Made by a program: the position numbers and the translations under genes
The notes under the pieces: generated by a model
What the model saw: only the letters and a program-made list of their open reading frames with translations
Database searches by the model: none
What the model was told of the DNA's origin: nothing
Shown: positions 24,583-32,679 of the stretch, piece after piece
Layout of the letters: every line of letters begins with the position of its first letter
Numbering within the stretch: the stretch's first letter is position 1
Assembly: GCF_019049325.1 (NCBI RefSeq)
Contig: NZ_JAGMUO010000014.1
Span: forward strand, 310,001-374,000
Length of the DNA: 64,000 nucleotides
Reading direction: 5' to 3'
Source of the DNA: Streptomyces sp. AC512_CC834
GTDB lineage: Bacteria; Actinomycetota; Actinomycetes; Streptomycetales; Streptomycetaceae

Positions 24583-25191
24583 ATGAAACCGGGAACGTTC
24601 GTCTACGACCCGCGCACCCGCAGGGTCGGTGAGTACCGGGGTGAGGCGGGGCCCTGCGCGATGCTGCGTCCCGTCGGCGGCGGCCGGGAGTGGCAGGCCG
24701 ACCCCGCGCTGATCCGGGCGGCGACGGCCGAGGAGAAGCTGAGCGCCGGGGTGCGGGCGGCCAACGACCGGTCGCGCGAAGGGGTGTTGACGGCAGGGCC
24801 GCTGGTCGACGTGGGGCCGCCGCCCGAGCCGGTCACCGGCTGCGCCACCTGCGCCGGGCTGGCCGAGCGCCGCGCCCACGCACGGGCCGCCGGTGACGGC
24901 AGCGCGGAGACCGACGCCGATGTGCTGCTGGACCGGCACCAACGGCGGGAGCACCATGCCCGCCGGCTCTTCCGGTTCGTACCGTTCGCCATCGTCCAGG
25001 ACCCGTCGGCGCTGCCCGAGTACCAGGCGCACTGCGTGTCCGGCGACGCCGCCGACTGCGGTGCCACGTCGGGACCCTGCGCCGCCCCGTGGGACGTCGA
25101 GGAGTGGCAGCGCGGGCACACCCGGGACACCCGGCACACCCGCTATCGGCGCTGCTTCGCCGACTACGCCGTGCTGGAGCGCCGTGCCTGA
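24583..25191 (+). CDS. Hypothetical protein, apparent fusion of three modules ending in DUF7848
   Basis: 202 aa. Start ATG 24583 has GGAGG 7-8 nt upstream. Module 1 (1-65): YDPRTRRVGEYRGEAGP, LRPVGGGREW, typical of a small XRE-linked protein. Module 2 (70-125): VTGCATCAGLAERRAHARAA, DADVLLDRHQRREH, with a CxxC. Module 3 (130-202): a DUF7848-like domain with HCVSGDAADCGATSGP and WQRGHTRDTRHTRYRR. From memory these occur as separate small genes beside XRE/DUF397; here they are in one frame. Function unknown. It is divergent from the XRE gene and shares its operator region. Confidence 0.65.
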   Translation: MKPGTFVYDPRTRRVGEYRGEAGPCAMLRPVGGGREWQADPALIRAATAEEKLSAGVRAANDRSREGVLTAGPLVDVGPPPEPVTGCATCAGLAERRAHARAAGDGSAETDADVLLDRHQRREHHARRLFRFVPFAIVQDPSALPEYQAHCVSGDAADCGATSGPCAAPWDVEEWQRGHTRDTRHTRYRRCFADYAVLERRA

Positions 25192-25200
25192 GTCGGGCGG

Positions 25201-25467
25201 ATGTTCTGGTCGGCGTGGAAGAGGTTGTGTGGATCGGATGGGCGCTTGGTCTGTGCCGACCGGTCGTCGTTGTCCCGGTACTACGGGGTGCACGGCGGGG
25301 GCGAGCCATTGGTACTGGTGTACGGCTCGTGGCTCGACGACGCCCTCACGGCCCTCCGCACCGAGGACAGCCACCTCGCCGCGGCCACCGGTGAGACGGG
25401 CGCGGTCCTGGGCTTCGTGACGATGGAGGACGTCCTGACGGAGCCGGGGTTGCCCACGAGGACGTGA
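25201..25467 (+). pseudogene. Chimeric scar: hydrolase-like N-terminus joined to a CNNM 3' fragment
   Basis: The frame first reads SRYYGVHGGGEPLVLVYGSW, like the start of an alpha/beta hydrolase (strand, GxGxPLVLxHG), but with Tyr for the usual His. At 25332 it switches to the 111-bp copy of the CNNM gene end (LDDALTALRTEDSHLA...FVTMEDVLTE). Neither part has a functional remainder, so this is a recombination scar. Confidence 0.75.
25332..25442 (+). repeat. Second copy of the 111-bp CNNM duplication
   Basis: Matches 14675-14785 with five substitutions by hand count, same orientation. The two copies enclose about 10.5 kb of accessory-looking genes. Confidence 0.9.
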
Positions 25468-25471
25468 AGCG

Positions 25472-26122
25472 TCAGAGAACCTCCCCTCTGCCGCGGGCGT
25501 GCGCGGCCGCCACCAGGCCGTGGTCCAAGGCGAGCTGCCGCATGCCGGCGGCCACCTCCTGCGGGCCGAGTGCCGCCAACGCCCACAACGAACTGAGGCT
25601 TCGACCGGCGGGCCGGATGCTGGTCGTCGGCGGCCGGAACGGCAGAACGGCGATGCCCTCGGCGGCGAACGGTTCCGGGTCCAGGTACGTCATGCCACCG
25701 GTTCCGCGCACATACGTGCGAGCACCAGTGATGGCGCAGAGATCGGCAAGCCGTTGGGAACGACCCGGCCGGGACGGCAGATCGCTGCTGACGAGGATCT
25801 TGCCCTGCCGGCCGAGCAGGCCGAGCAGAACACGGGTGGAGATTTCGGCAACCGTGGCGGTCCTCACCGTACCGAAGGCATCCAGTACTGGGGCCAGGGT
25901 GTGTGCGAGCGCGGGCCAGTAGGGGCTTGCTCCGTAGTGCTGCCGCAGCATCCCCGCAGTCTTCCGGCAGGCCCGGTCGGGATCGTGGATCAACGCGTCC
26001 CGGATGAGAGTCCGCTGTCCGTGGGGGAGGCGGGTGGGGGTGGTGAGCCACTGCCGACGACCCGGGTGGTCGAGGGCCCCGGGGCGGGTTCGGTGCTGGT
26101 AGTTGCGGCGGGTGAATTGCAC
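25472..26122 (-). CDS. WbqC family protein, N-terminally truncated
   Basis: About 216 aa from GTG 26122. VQFTRRNYQHRTR, TLIRDALI, MLRQHYG.SPYW, STRVLLGLLG, SSDLPSRPGRSQRLADLC and GTGGMTYLDPEPF are typical of WbqC-like proteins (named from O-antigen loci). The normal N-terminus (CAxHQPNLFPRLSTLAKL...) is missing. In frame just upstream is LFCTSTLGKLDDVQF, in which about eight residues of the usual AKLxAADxWVVLDD are deleted. The missing HQPNLF motif is found on the same strand at 28661-28693. Probably inactive. Confidence 0.75.
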   Translation of the reverse strand: MQFTRRNYQHRTRPGALDHPGRRQWLTTPTRLPHGQRTLIRDALIHDPDRACRKTAGMLRQHYGASPYWPALAHTLAPVLDAFGTVRTATVAEISTRVLLGLLGRQGKILVSSDLPSRPGRSQRLADLCAITGARTYVRGTGGMTYLDPEPFAAEGIAVLPFRPPTTSIRPAGRSLSSLWALAALGPQEVAAGMRQLALDHGLVAAAHARGRGEVL

Positions 26123-26239
26123 GTCGTCCAGTTTTCCGAGCGTCGATGTGCAGAAGAGCCCCTGAACTGGAAGTTCACGTCCCGTGCATGTCCGCGACGT
26201 GGAGGACAGCGCTGCTGGCCGCCGTTCTGTCAGCGCTCA

Positions 26240-26335
26240 AGTCATCAACTGCTGGAGATTCTTGATGACTGACAGTGGCCAGTTGAAATTCCCCATCGGC
26301 GGCCAGTAGGTAGGGAGCTAACTGGCCGCCGATGG
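26240..26335. mobile_element. IS21-type end remnant / double hairpin
   Basis: 26240-26270 is AGTCATCAA-N13-TTGATGACT. 26293-26335 is CCATCGGCGGCCAGT-N13 then its exact complement. The phrase GGCCAGTTGAAATTCCCCAT (26276-26295) resembles the multiple terminal repeats of actinobacterial IS21-family elements as I remember them. No transposase gene is present. The second hairpin could equally serve as terminator for the leftward regulator ending at 26353. Confidence 0.35.
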
Positions 26336-26352
26336 CTGCTGACCGTGAAGTG

Positions 26353-27342
26353 TCAGCTTCCGTGATGCGGGCTTGGGACTGGCTCTTGGGGGCGGAAGGT
26401 GCGGCGGTAGGTGTCGGGCGGGACGCCGACGCTGCGGTGGAAGTGGCGGCGCAGGGTGGTGGCGGTGCCCATGCCGGTGGCCGTGGCGATGGTGTCGACG
26501 GTGGCGCTGGTGGTTTCCAGGAGTTCCTGGGCGTGGCGGATGCGCTGGGTGTGGAGCCACTGCAGTGGTGTGGTGCCGGTGAGGTGTTTGAAGTGGCGGG
26601 CGAGGTGGCGTGAGCTCATGCCAGCCTGGCGGGCCAGGTCCTCCACGGTGAGCGGTTGGTCCAGTCGTTCCAGCGCCCAGGGGAAGAGTCCGCCCAGTGG
26701 GTGGTTGCCGAGCTCGGGCAGGGGTGTGGAGATGAACTGGGCCTGGCCGCCGTCGCGGTGGGGCGGGATGACCAGGCGGCGGGCGATCTTGTTGGCGCTG
26801 GCCGAGCCGTGGTCGAGGCGGACCAGGTGCAGGCACAGGTCCATGGCGGCGGCCTTGCCCGCAGAGGTGAGGACGTCGCCGTTGTCGACGTAGAGGACGT
26901 CCGGATCCACGGTGGCCGCCGGGTGGCGCCGGGCCAGTTCCCGGGTGTGGGCCCAGTGGGTGGTGGCGCGCCTGCCGTCGAGCAGTCCGGCCGCGCCCAG
27001 GACGAAGGCGCCCGTGCACAGCGAGGCCACGCGGGCGCCGGCCTCGTGGGCGGTGCGCACCGCCTGGACCAGGTCGCCGGGTGGTTCACGGTCGGTGTCG
27101 GCCCAGCCGGGGACGATCACCATGTCGGCGTGCGCGAGATGGTCGAGTCCGTGGTCGGGCGCCAGGCGGAAGCGGTCGACGTGTACCGGACCGCTTCCAC
27201 AGACGGAGAAGTCGTACCAGGGGTCCACGATGTGGGTCAGATCAGCGCCGAAGATCTCGATGGCCACGGACAGTTCGTAGTGGAGCATGCCGTCGGTGAC
27301 GGCCAGCGCAACAGAAGGCATGTCCGAAACTGTACGCGCCAT
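26353..27342 (-). CDS. GlxA/FtrA-type regulator: DJ-1/PfpI domain plus AraC HTH
   Basis: 329 aa. N-terminal DJ-1/PfpI-like domain (about 8-190) with SLCTGAFVLGAAGLLDGRRATTH, where Cys sits at the nucleophile-elbow position; C-terminal AraC HTH (about 220-315) with SSRHLARHFKHLTGTTPLQW and a final RxxFxxxxG-x-PxxYRRTF. Family members act as activators of catabolic genes. ATG 27342 or ATG 27321. It is divergent from the saccharopine-dehydrogenase-like gene, which is its most likely target; both lie inside the apparent insertion in the WbqC gene. Confidence 0.92.
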   Translation of the reverse strand: MARTVSDMPSVALAVTDGMLHYELSVAIEIFGADLTHIVDPWYDFSVCGSGPVHVDRFRLAPDHGLDHLAHADMVIVPGWADTDREPPGDLVQAVRTAHEAGARVASLCTGAFVLGAAGLLDGRRATTHWAHTRELARRHPAATVDPDVLYVDNGDVLTSAGKAAAMDLCLHLVRLDHGSASANKIARRLVIPPHRDGGQAQFISTPLPELGNHPLGGLFPWALERLDQPLTVEDLARQAGMSSRHLARHFKHLTGTTPLQWLHTQRIRHAQELLETTSATVDTIATATGMGTATTLRRHFHRSVGVPPDTYRRTFRPQEPVPSPHHGS

Positions 27343-27449
27343 GTCGTTTCCGACGCTCGTGCGGGGTGCTGCCGCGAGGACAGGATGTGCGTGTCAGGCC
27401 GCGGCGGATCGACACCGCGGCGGGTGTTCCAGTGCACGGGAGTAGTCTC

Positions 27450-28487
27450 ATGGGGTCAGGTCAGCAGGTGGCGGTGTTCGGCGCGTACGGTCACACCGGG
27501 CGGTTCGTGGTCGCGGAACTGGCCGCGCGCGGATACTCCCCGGTGCCCTCCGGGCGCAACGCACAGGCGCTGCGGGAGCTGGCCCAGGAGCACGGCCTTG
27601 AGGCCCGGATGGCGTCAGCCGAGGACGCGGCGTCGCTGGACCGGGCCCTGGCAAGCGCGGTGGCGGTCATCAACTGCGCGGGCCCCTTCGCGACGACCAC
27701 CGGTCCCGTGATCGAGGCCGCGCTCCGTGCGAAGATCCCGTACCTGGACGTGGCCGCCGAGCTTGAGGCCAACCTCGACACCTTCGCCCACTACCAGGAC
27801 CGGGCCCGGGAAGCGGGAGCGGTGATCGTCCCGGCCATGGCCTTCTTCGGCGGCCTCGGTGACCTGCTAGCCACCGCGGCGATGGGCGACTGGACCGCAG
27901 CCGACGAGGCCCACATCGCCTACGCGCTCAACAGCTGGCGCCCCACCGCCGGCACCCGCCTGTCCAGTGCCGTCTCCCGCGAGCGCCGCGGCGACGTCCG
28001 CCTGCGCTACAGCGGCGGCCAGTGGGAGCGCCGCACCGACGCCGCGCCCGCCCTTCAGTGGACCTTCCCGGAACCGGTGGGAGTCCGGGAGGTGATCGGC
28101 GAGTTCACGATGGCGGACGTCGTCACCGTTCCCCAGCACCTGTCCATCCCCGACGTGACCACCTACATGACCGTTGAGGCGGTCCGTGATGTCGCTGCCC
28201 CCCACACACCGGCCCCGACAGCCGCCGACCGGAGCGGGCGCTCGGACCAGACCTTCCTCGTCGACGCCGTCGTACGCTCCGGCGGAGTCGAACGCCGGGC
28301 CACGGCCAGCGGTCAGGACATCTACGCCGTCACCGCGCCTCTCGTCGCCGAGGCCCTCGAACGCGTCCTGACCGGCCGCACCAAGACTGTCGGCGTCACC
28401 TCCGCCGGCGAGATCTTCGACGCACCGGACTTCCTGCACGCACTCGCCCCGTACATCGCACTCGCCCTCCACCCGCAAGGCGCCTGA
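27450..28487 (+). CDS. Saccharopine dehydrogenase-like NAD(P)-binding oxidoreductase
   Basis: 345 aa. Rossmann start VAVFGAYGHTGRFVVAELAARGY (6-28), then NCAGPF (about 73-78), typical of the saccharopine-dehydrogenase / trans-acting enoyl reductase group. C-terminal region is alpha/beta with no clear catalytic residue. ATG 27450 follows GGGAG at 9-nt spacing. The open frame extends 28 codons further upstream but overlaps the divergent promoter. Substrate unknown. Confidence 0.85.
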   Translation: MGSGQQVAVFGAYGHTGRFVVAELAARGYSPVPSGRNAQALRELAQEHGLEARMASAEDAASLDRALASAVAVINCAGPFATTTGPVIEAALRAKIPYLDVAAELEANLDTFAHYQDRAREAGAVIVPAMAFFGGLGDLLATAAMGDWTAADEAHIAYALNSWRPTAGTRLSSAVSRERRGDVRLRYSGGQWERRTDAAPALQWTFPEPVGVREVIGEFTMADVVTVPQHLSIPDVTTYMTVEAVRDVAAPHTPAPTAADRSGRSDQTFLVDAVVRSGGVERRATASGQDIYAVTAPLVAEALERVLTGRTKTVGVTSAGEIFDAPDFLHALAPYIALALHPQGA

Positions 28488-28597
28488 CCGCGACGCTCCA
28501 CGACGCAAGACGGTTTCCGGATTCCCGGAAGCGGACTCCCGCCACGTCTTCTGAGCGCACGCACGTACGCACTCCCGGAGATTCGCGAGTCTCCGCT

Positions 28598-28612
28598 ACT
28601 CTCACTGAGAGT
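28598..28612. promoter_or_regulatory. Palindrome ACTCTCA-C-TGAGAGT
   Basis: Perfect 7-bp arms around one base in the 220-bp gap 28488-28709. It may be an operator or a weak hairpin at the end of the rightward gene. Confidence 0.3.
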
Positions 28613-28660
28613 CACATTCCAACTGGCCGTACGTGGGGAATCTTTGGTGGCCGCCCACAG

Positions 28661-28705
28661 GAACAGATTGGGCTGGTGAATAGCGCACAGCCCGCCCGAC
28701 TCCGG
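28661..28705 (-). pseudogene. Displaced N-terminus of the WbqC gene
   Basis: Leftward frame reads GGLCAIHQPNLF then diverges (LWAATKDS). CAIHQPNLF is the conserved N-terminal motif of WbqC proteins that is missing from 25472-26122. It lies just after the DUF218 gene stop (28710), as expected if DUF218 and WbqC genes were once adjacent and a 2.5-kb block was inserted between the motif and the rest. Confidence 0.6.
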
Positions 28706-28709
28706 CAGG

Positions 28710-29378
28710 TCAGGAAGAGATGAGGCGACTGGTGAAGCCGTCACGGATGAGGGATTCGTACGCTGCATGCATGTCCTCCGGGACCTCCTGCTCGATGGCG
28801 AACCCGAGCTTCGGATACTCGATGACCCGCTGGAGATCGCCGACGAGCATGTCCAGGACGAGCTTCTCGTCGCCGATGGACTTCACGTAGTCGTCGAACT
28901 CCAGCGGCTCCGACGCGCAGAGGATCTCGACGTCGGGCCACAGCTTGCGGGCGGTGGCGAACGACCGCCGTTCCATATAGGGCTTGGAGACCAGCAGCAC
29001 CGTGCTCGGGGTGATGCCGGCGGCGGCGAGGACCTCACGGGAGAGAGTGATGTTCTGCCCGGTGTTGCCGGCATCCGGTTCCAGCAGGATCGCCTCGGCG
29101 GGAACGCCGAGGTCGATGGCGTGCTCGCGGAAGTGGACGGCCTCGCCGCGCGGGAAGACCTTGGCGGTGGTGGGGCTGTTGCCGCCGGTGAAGACCAGGG
29201 TCGAGAACAGCCCAGCGCGGTACAGCTCGGCGGAGTGGGTCGCGACGCCGAGGTCGTGACTGCCCAGGCCGATCGCCACGTCGACGGACCGCATCTGGTG
29301 CTGCATCTGGTGGTAGTCCCAGATCAGCACTGCCCGGTGCCACTGATCCTCGGTGATGGCCTGCTGGTGCTCGCTCAC
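28710..29378 (-). CDS. YdcF/DUF218 (ElyC/SanA-like) family protein
   Basis: 222 aa. DUF218 core: VAIGLGSHDLGVATHSAELY (about 34-53), LVFTGGNSPTTA, ILLEPDAGNTGQN, VLLVSKPYMERRSFATA. These motifs form the Rossmann-like fold of the family, whose biochemical role is unsettled. No TM segment, so cytoplasmic. GTG 29378 has GGGAGAG about 6 nt upstream; the ATG at 29396 lacks one. The downstream partner is the broken WbqC gene. Confidence 0.85.
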   Translation of the reverse strand: MSEHQQAITEDQWHRAVLIWDYHQMQHQMRSVDVAIGLGSHDLGVATHSAELYRAGLFSTLVFTGGNSPTTAKVFPRGEAVHFREHAIDLGVPAEAILLEPDAGNTGQNITLSREVLAAAGITPSTVLLVSKPYMERRSFATARKLWPDVEILCASEPLEFDDYVKSIGDEKLVLDMLVGDLQRVIEYPKLGFAIEQEVPEDMHAAYESLIRDGFTSRLISS

Positions 29379-29500
29379 GCGTCTCTCCCTGGTCACCTTC
29401 GCCGGGGCCGGTTGGCCCCTCGTTCATGGCCTTGATGCCCGCAATACTGCGCATCGGCCGAAGCTGGTGCAGCCACGACCTCCGATGGGAGACTCGCCCG

Positions 29501-30127
29501 GTGGACGTGACGAGGGCCTCCTGGACCAACACGACGCACGACTGGGCCGGTGACGTCGATGCGGAGCATCTGTCGCACATCCGGCAGAACGCGGTCGAGT
29601 TCGCTCCGGACGGGCCCTGGCACCTCGTACTCGAGGTCCTGGCCTACGCCGCCGACGAAGCGTCGGGCACGGGCGGGGGACGGTGTGTCGTTGTTGTTCG
29701 TCCGGACGGTTCCCTCTCGGTGCGGGACGACGGACGGGGCACCGACACACGCGTGGACGAGGACGGCCGGAGCGTGAAGAAGCCGGTCATGGCTACGAGG
29801 GATCTGCGGTTCTTCGACTTCCCGGAGGCCGAAGTGCTGCCCGACGGTTGTCCCCGGCGCGGCGTGTCCGTAGTCGCGGCGCTCAGTGAGTGGCTCGTCC
29901 ACACCAACCGGCGCCTCGACGGGGCGTGGACCCAGCGCTATGAACACGGCGTCCCTGTCACCGGGCTCGAGCCCGTCGAGGCCGACGGTACGACAGGGAC
30001 GCTGGTCCACTTCTGGCCGGACCGGTCGCTGGGCCCGTTGCGCGTGCCGGAGGCCGTCGACCTGACACGTCTCGCCGATGCCTGGCCCCACCTGGAGGTG
30101 CGGGTCGACGACCGGTGCGCCTCCTAA
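29501..30127 (+). CDS. Stand-alone GyrB-like ATPase-domain protein
   Basis: 208 aa. It aligns with the N-terminal part of DNA gyrase B: HLSHIRQNAVEF, EVLAYAADEA, VRPDGSLSVRDDGRGTDT (like VxDNGRGIP), then GVSVVAALSEWL and GTLVHFWPD (like GVSVVNALS and GTxVxFxPD). The ATP/Mg Asn of EVxDNSxDEA is replaced, and the ATP-lid glycines are partial, so ATPase activity is doubtful. There is no transducer, Toprim or GyrA part. GTG 29501, GGGAG upstream. A degenerate copy of its 3' end is at 21857-22040. Convergent with the ABC permease, stops overlapping. Confidence 0.75.
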   Translation: MDVTRASWTNTTHDWAGDVDAEHLSHIRQNAVEFAPDGPWHLVLEVLAYAADEASGTGGGRCVVVVRPDGSLSVRDDGRGTDTRVDEDGRSVKKPVMATRDLRFFDFPEAEVLPDGCPRRGVSVVAALSEWLVHTNRRLDGAWTQRYEHGVPVTGLEPVEADGTTGTLVHFWPDRSLGPLRVPEAVDLTRLADAWPHLEVRVDDRCAS

Positions 30128-32676
30128 ACCGCTCGCAGCGCCTCCGCCGGTGGCGTCCGCAGGGCGTGGCGGGTGGGGAGTTCGATGGTGAGGTAGGACG
30201 TCAGGACGACCGTCGCGGCCACCGCCGGGAGCAGCCAGGCGGGGCCCGCCGGCCAGGGGTGGCCGAGGAAGCCCTGGCCCAGGAGGGCGAGTGGGACGGC
30301 GGACAGGAGCAGGCCGGAGACGAGAGCGGCGGCGGCGATCACCGCGGCCTCGCGGCGCATCATCGCGCGGATCTGCCGGGGCGTCGTACCGACCAGGCGC
30401 AACGCGGCGATCTCGGCCCGGCGCTGGGCGGTGGCGGCGACCAGCTTGTTGGCGATGCTCAGGAGCAGGTAGCCGAGGAGGACGACGATGGTGGCCAGGT
30501 TGATCCACACCTCGGGCGGCGCGTCCGCTCCGGTGTCGTCCGGGGTCGTGCTCGCGACCGTCAGGCCGGTGCGGTCGGCGGCCAGCGCGGCCAGGCCCCG
30601 CCCTGCCTCGGACGTGCCGTCGGTGCGGACCAGGACGCGCTGGTCGAGGCCGGTCGTGGTGTGCCCGGCGGCCAGTTGGCGGGAGAGGACGACGGGGCCG
30701 AAGCCCAGCCCGCGGTCGTACACGGCGACGACCCGGGCGTCGACCCGCGCCCCGTCGCCGAGCACGAGGCGTACGCGCTTGCCGATGCCCGCGTCGCGCG
30801 TGCGGGCGGCTTCGGCGCTGACGGCGACGGTCGCACCCGTCAGCCGGTCCAGGCCGCCGTCCGTGACGCCGAGGTCGACGACGTCGCGGGCGTCCGGGGC
30901 GAGGATCATCGCCGACGCCGACTCGGCCGCGGGTTCGCCGAACTGCTCGTACTCCCACACCACCGTGGTCGTCCCGGCGGGCGCCGCCGACCGTACGCCG
31001 GGCACCTGCCGTACGGCTGCCAGGGTGTCCGCGGGCAGTCCGCCGAGGCCCGGCGCGGACACCTCGTACTGGGCGAGGGTGCCGGTGCGGGTGTCGTCCG
31101 AGGTGGCGGCCAGCACCGTGGTCTGCGCGAACGTGTACGTCAGGACGAACACGACCGCCATTGCCAGCGGGCTGACCACGCCCGACAGGCGCAGGGCGTA
31201 GGCGCGCGTGTTGGACAGGGCCAGCCAGGTCGGGGCCGCGACCCCGGGGCGCAGTCGCCGTACGGCGGCCTCGCTCGAGCGCTTGACCAGGGCCGGTCCG
31301 GACAGGGCCAGGCCGATCGCGGCGACGATGCCCGCGATGGACGTGGCCGAGGCCCCGATGACGGTCCTGGACAGCAGCGGTGCCACCGCCAGTGCGCAGG
31401 CGCCGAGGATCAACAGCAGTCCCGCCCGCGTCCGGACCCGGGACGGGGTGCGCGGCTCGCTGCGCGACTCGGCGACCGCCTCGGTGGCCGGCATGCGGGA
31501 GGTGCGCCAGGCCGCGCACCGCGCCGAGAGCTGTACGGCCGCCGCCACCAGGAGCAGTGTGGCGAGCGCGGGCAACGGGCTGATGGTGAGGGGGAGTTCC
31601 TCGGGGAGTACGCCGCGGTCGGCCAGCAGTTCCCGGAAGCGGCCCGCGAGCAGGTAGCCGACGGCCACGCCCGGCACCAGGGCCACCGCCGCGACGACCG
31701 TGGACTGCGCGGCGGCCAGCCGGCGGATCTGCTTCGGGGTCGCCCCGACGGCCCGCATCAGCGCCAGGTCGCGGCGCTGTCCGGCGATCGCCACCCCCAG
31801 CGCGCCCGCGACCACGAACCCGGTGATCAGCAGCACGATCCCGGCGAGCGAACCGGCGAGCAGGATCAGCAGCGAGCGCGCCGAACCGACGCCCGGTGAC
31901 ACCGCCTCGCCGCGGTCCGCGCCGGTGGCGACCTCGAGACCCGTGCCCGCCACCTCCTCGCGGACCGCCGAGGCCACCCGCTCCCCGGCACCGGCCTCGA
32001 CCCGCAGACCGACCAGGTCGACGGTCCCGGCGCGCGGGCCCTTGCCGTCGGCGCCGCGTCCGGCCAGGGCTGCGGCCGTCCCGTCGGCGAAGTAGACGCC
32101 GCCCGCGTCCGGGGCGTCGACCACCGCGGAGACCCGGTAGGAGGCGGCGGGGCGGCCGGCCGCCACGACGTGGACCCGCTCGCCGACCGCGAGGCCCGTC
32201 GCCGCGTCCACGGCGACCTCGCCCGCGCCGGTGGGCGCCCGGCCCTCGACGCGCGGGTGTGCCAGCAGCTTCGTCGAGGACCAGCCGTGGCCCGCCGTCT
32301 TCGGGTCCTGGGCGGCCGTCGGTACGACCTGTTCGTTTCCGTCCCCGTCTCCGTCGACCAGCGCGGCCGGGAAGCCGATGTCGCCGACCGCCGCGGTCAC
32401 GCCGGGCAGGGCGGCCAGCCGGTCGACGAGCCCGCCCGGGACCGTGGCCCGCTCGGGCAGCGCGATCGGCAGGTCCCCGCTCGGGTGGAACTCCTGATCG
32501 GCGGCGACCACGACGTCCGCGCCGCCGAGCCGTCCGGGCGGCAACTGGGAGCGGAGTCCGGACTCGGCCAGTACGCCGGTGGTGGCGATCAGTGCCGCGC
32601 CGCCCAGGACCGCGCAGGCCACGGCGAGCAGTGCGGAGATCCGGTGGGCGGCCATGCGCCAGGCGAGATGCAGCAT
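30124..32676 (-). CDS. ABC transporter permease, FtsX/MacB family
   Basis: 850 aa. Two FtsX-type cores, each with three TM helices (about 270-400 and 730-850), plus an N-terminal TM and a paired central TM region. Large exterior domains lie between. RRDLALMRAVGATPKQIRR and RRAEIAALRLVGTTPRQIRAM are the duplicated cytoplasmic coupling motifs. Its stop overlaps that of the convergent GyrB-like gene. It is downstream of the ATPase gene with 3 bp between. Likely an export/resistance pump for peptides or lipids, as in antibiotic-sensing ABC systems; a histidine kinase faces it. Confidence 0.9.
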   Translation of the reverse strand: MLHLAWRMAAHRISALLAVACAVLGGAALIATTGVLAESGLRSQLPPGRLGGADVVVAADQEFHPSGDLPIALPERATVPGGLVDRLAALPGVTAAVGDIGFPAALVDGDGDGNEQVVPTAAQDPKTAGHGWSSTKLLAHPRVEGRAPTGAGEVAVDAATGLAVGERVHVVAAGRPAASYRVSAVVDAPDAGGVYFADGTAAALAGRGADGKGPRAGTVDLVGLRVEAGAGERVASAVREEVAGTGLEVATGADRGEAVSPGVGSARSLLILLAGSLAGIVLLITGFVVAGALGVAIAGQRRDLALMRAVGATPKQIRRLAAAQSTVVAAVALVPGVAVGYLLAGRFRELLADRGVLPEELPLTISPLPALATLLLVAAAVQLSARCAAWRTSRMPATEAVAESRSEPRTPSRVRTRAGLLLILGACALAVAPLLSRTVIGASATSIAGIVAAIGLALSGPALVKRSSEAAVRRLRPGVAAPTWLALSNTRAYALRLSGVVSPLAMAVVFVLTYTFAQTTVLAATSDDTRTGTLAQYEVSAPGLGGLPADTLAAVRQVPGVRSAAPAGTTTVVWEYEQFGEPAAESASAMILAPDARDVVDLGVTDGGLDRLTGATVAVSAEAARTRDAGIGKRVRLVLGDGARVDARVVAVYDRGLGFGPVVLSRQLAAGHTTTGLDQRVLVRTDGTSEAGRGLAALAADRTGLTVASTTPDDTGADAPPEVWINLATIVVLLGYLLLSIANKLVAATAQRRAEIAALRLVGTTPRQIRAMMRREAAVIAAAALVSGLLLSAVPLALLGQGFLGHPWPAGPAWLLPAVAATVVLTSYLTIELPTRHALRTPPAEALRAV

Positions 32677-32679
32677 GGT

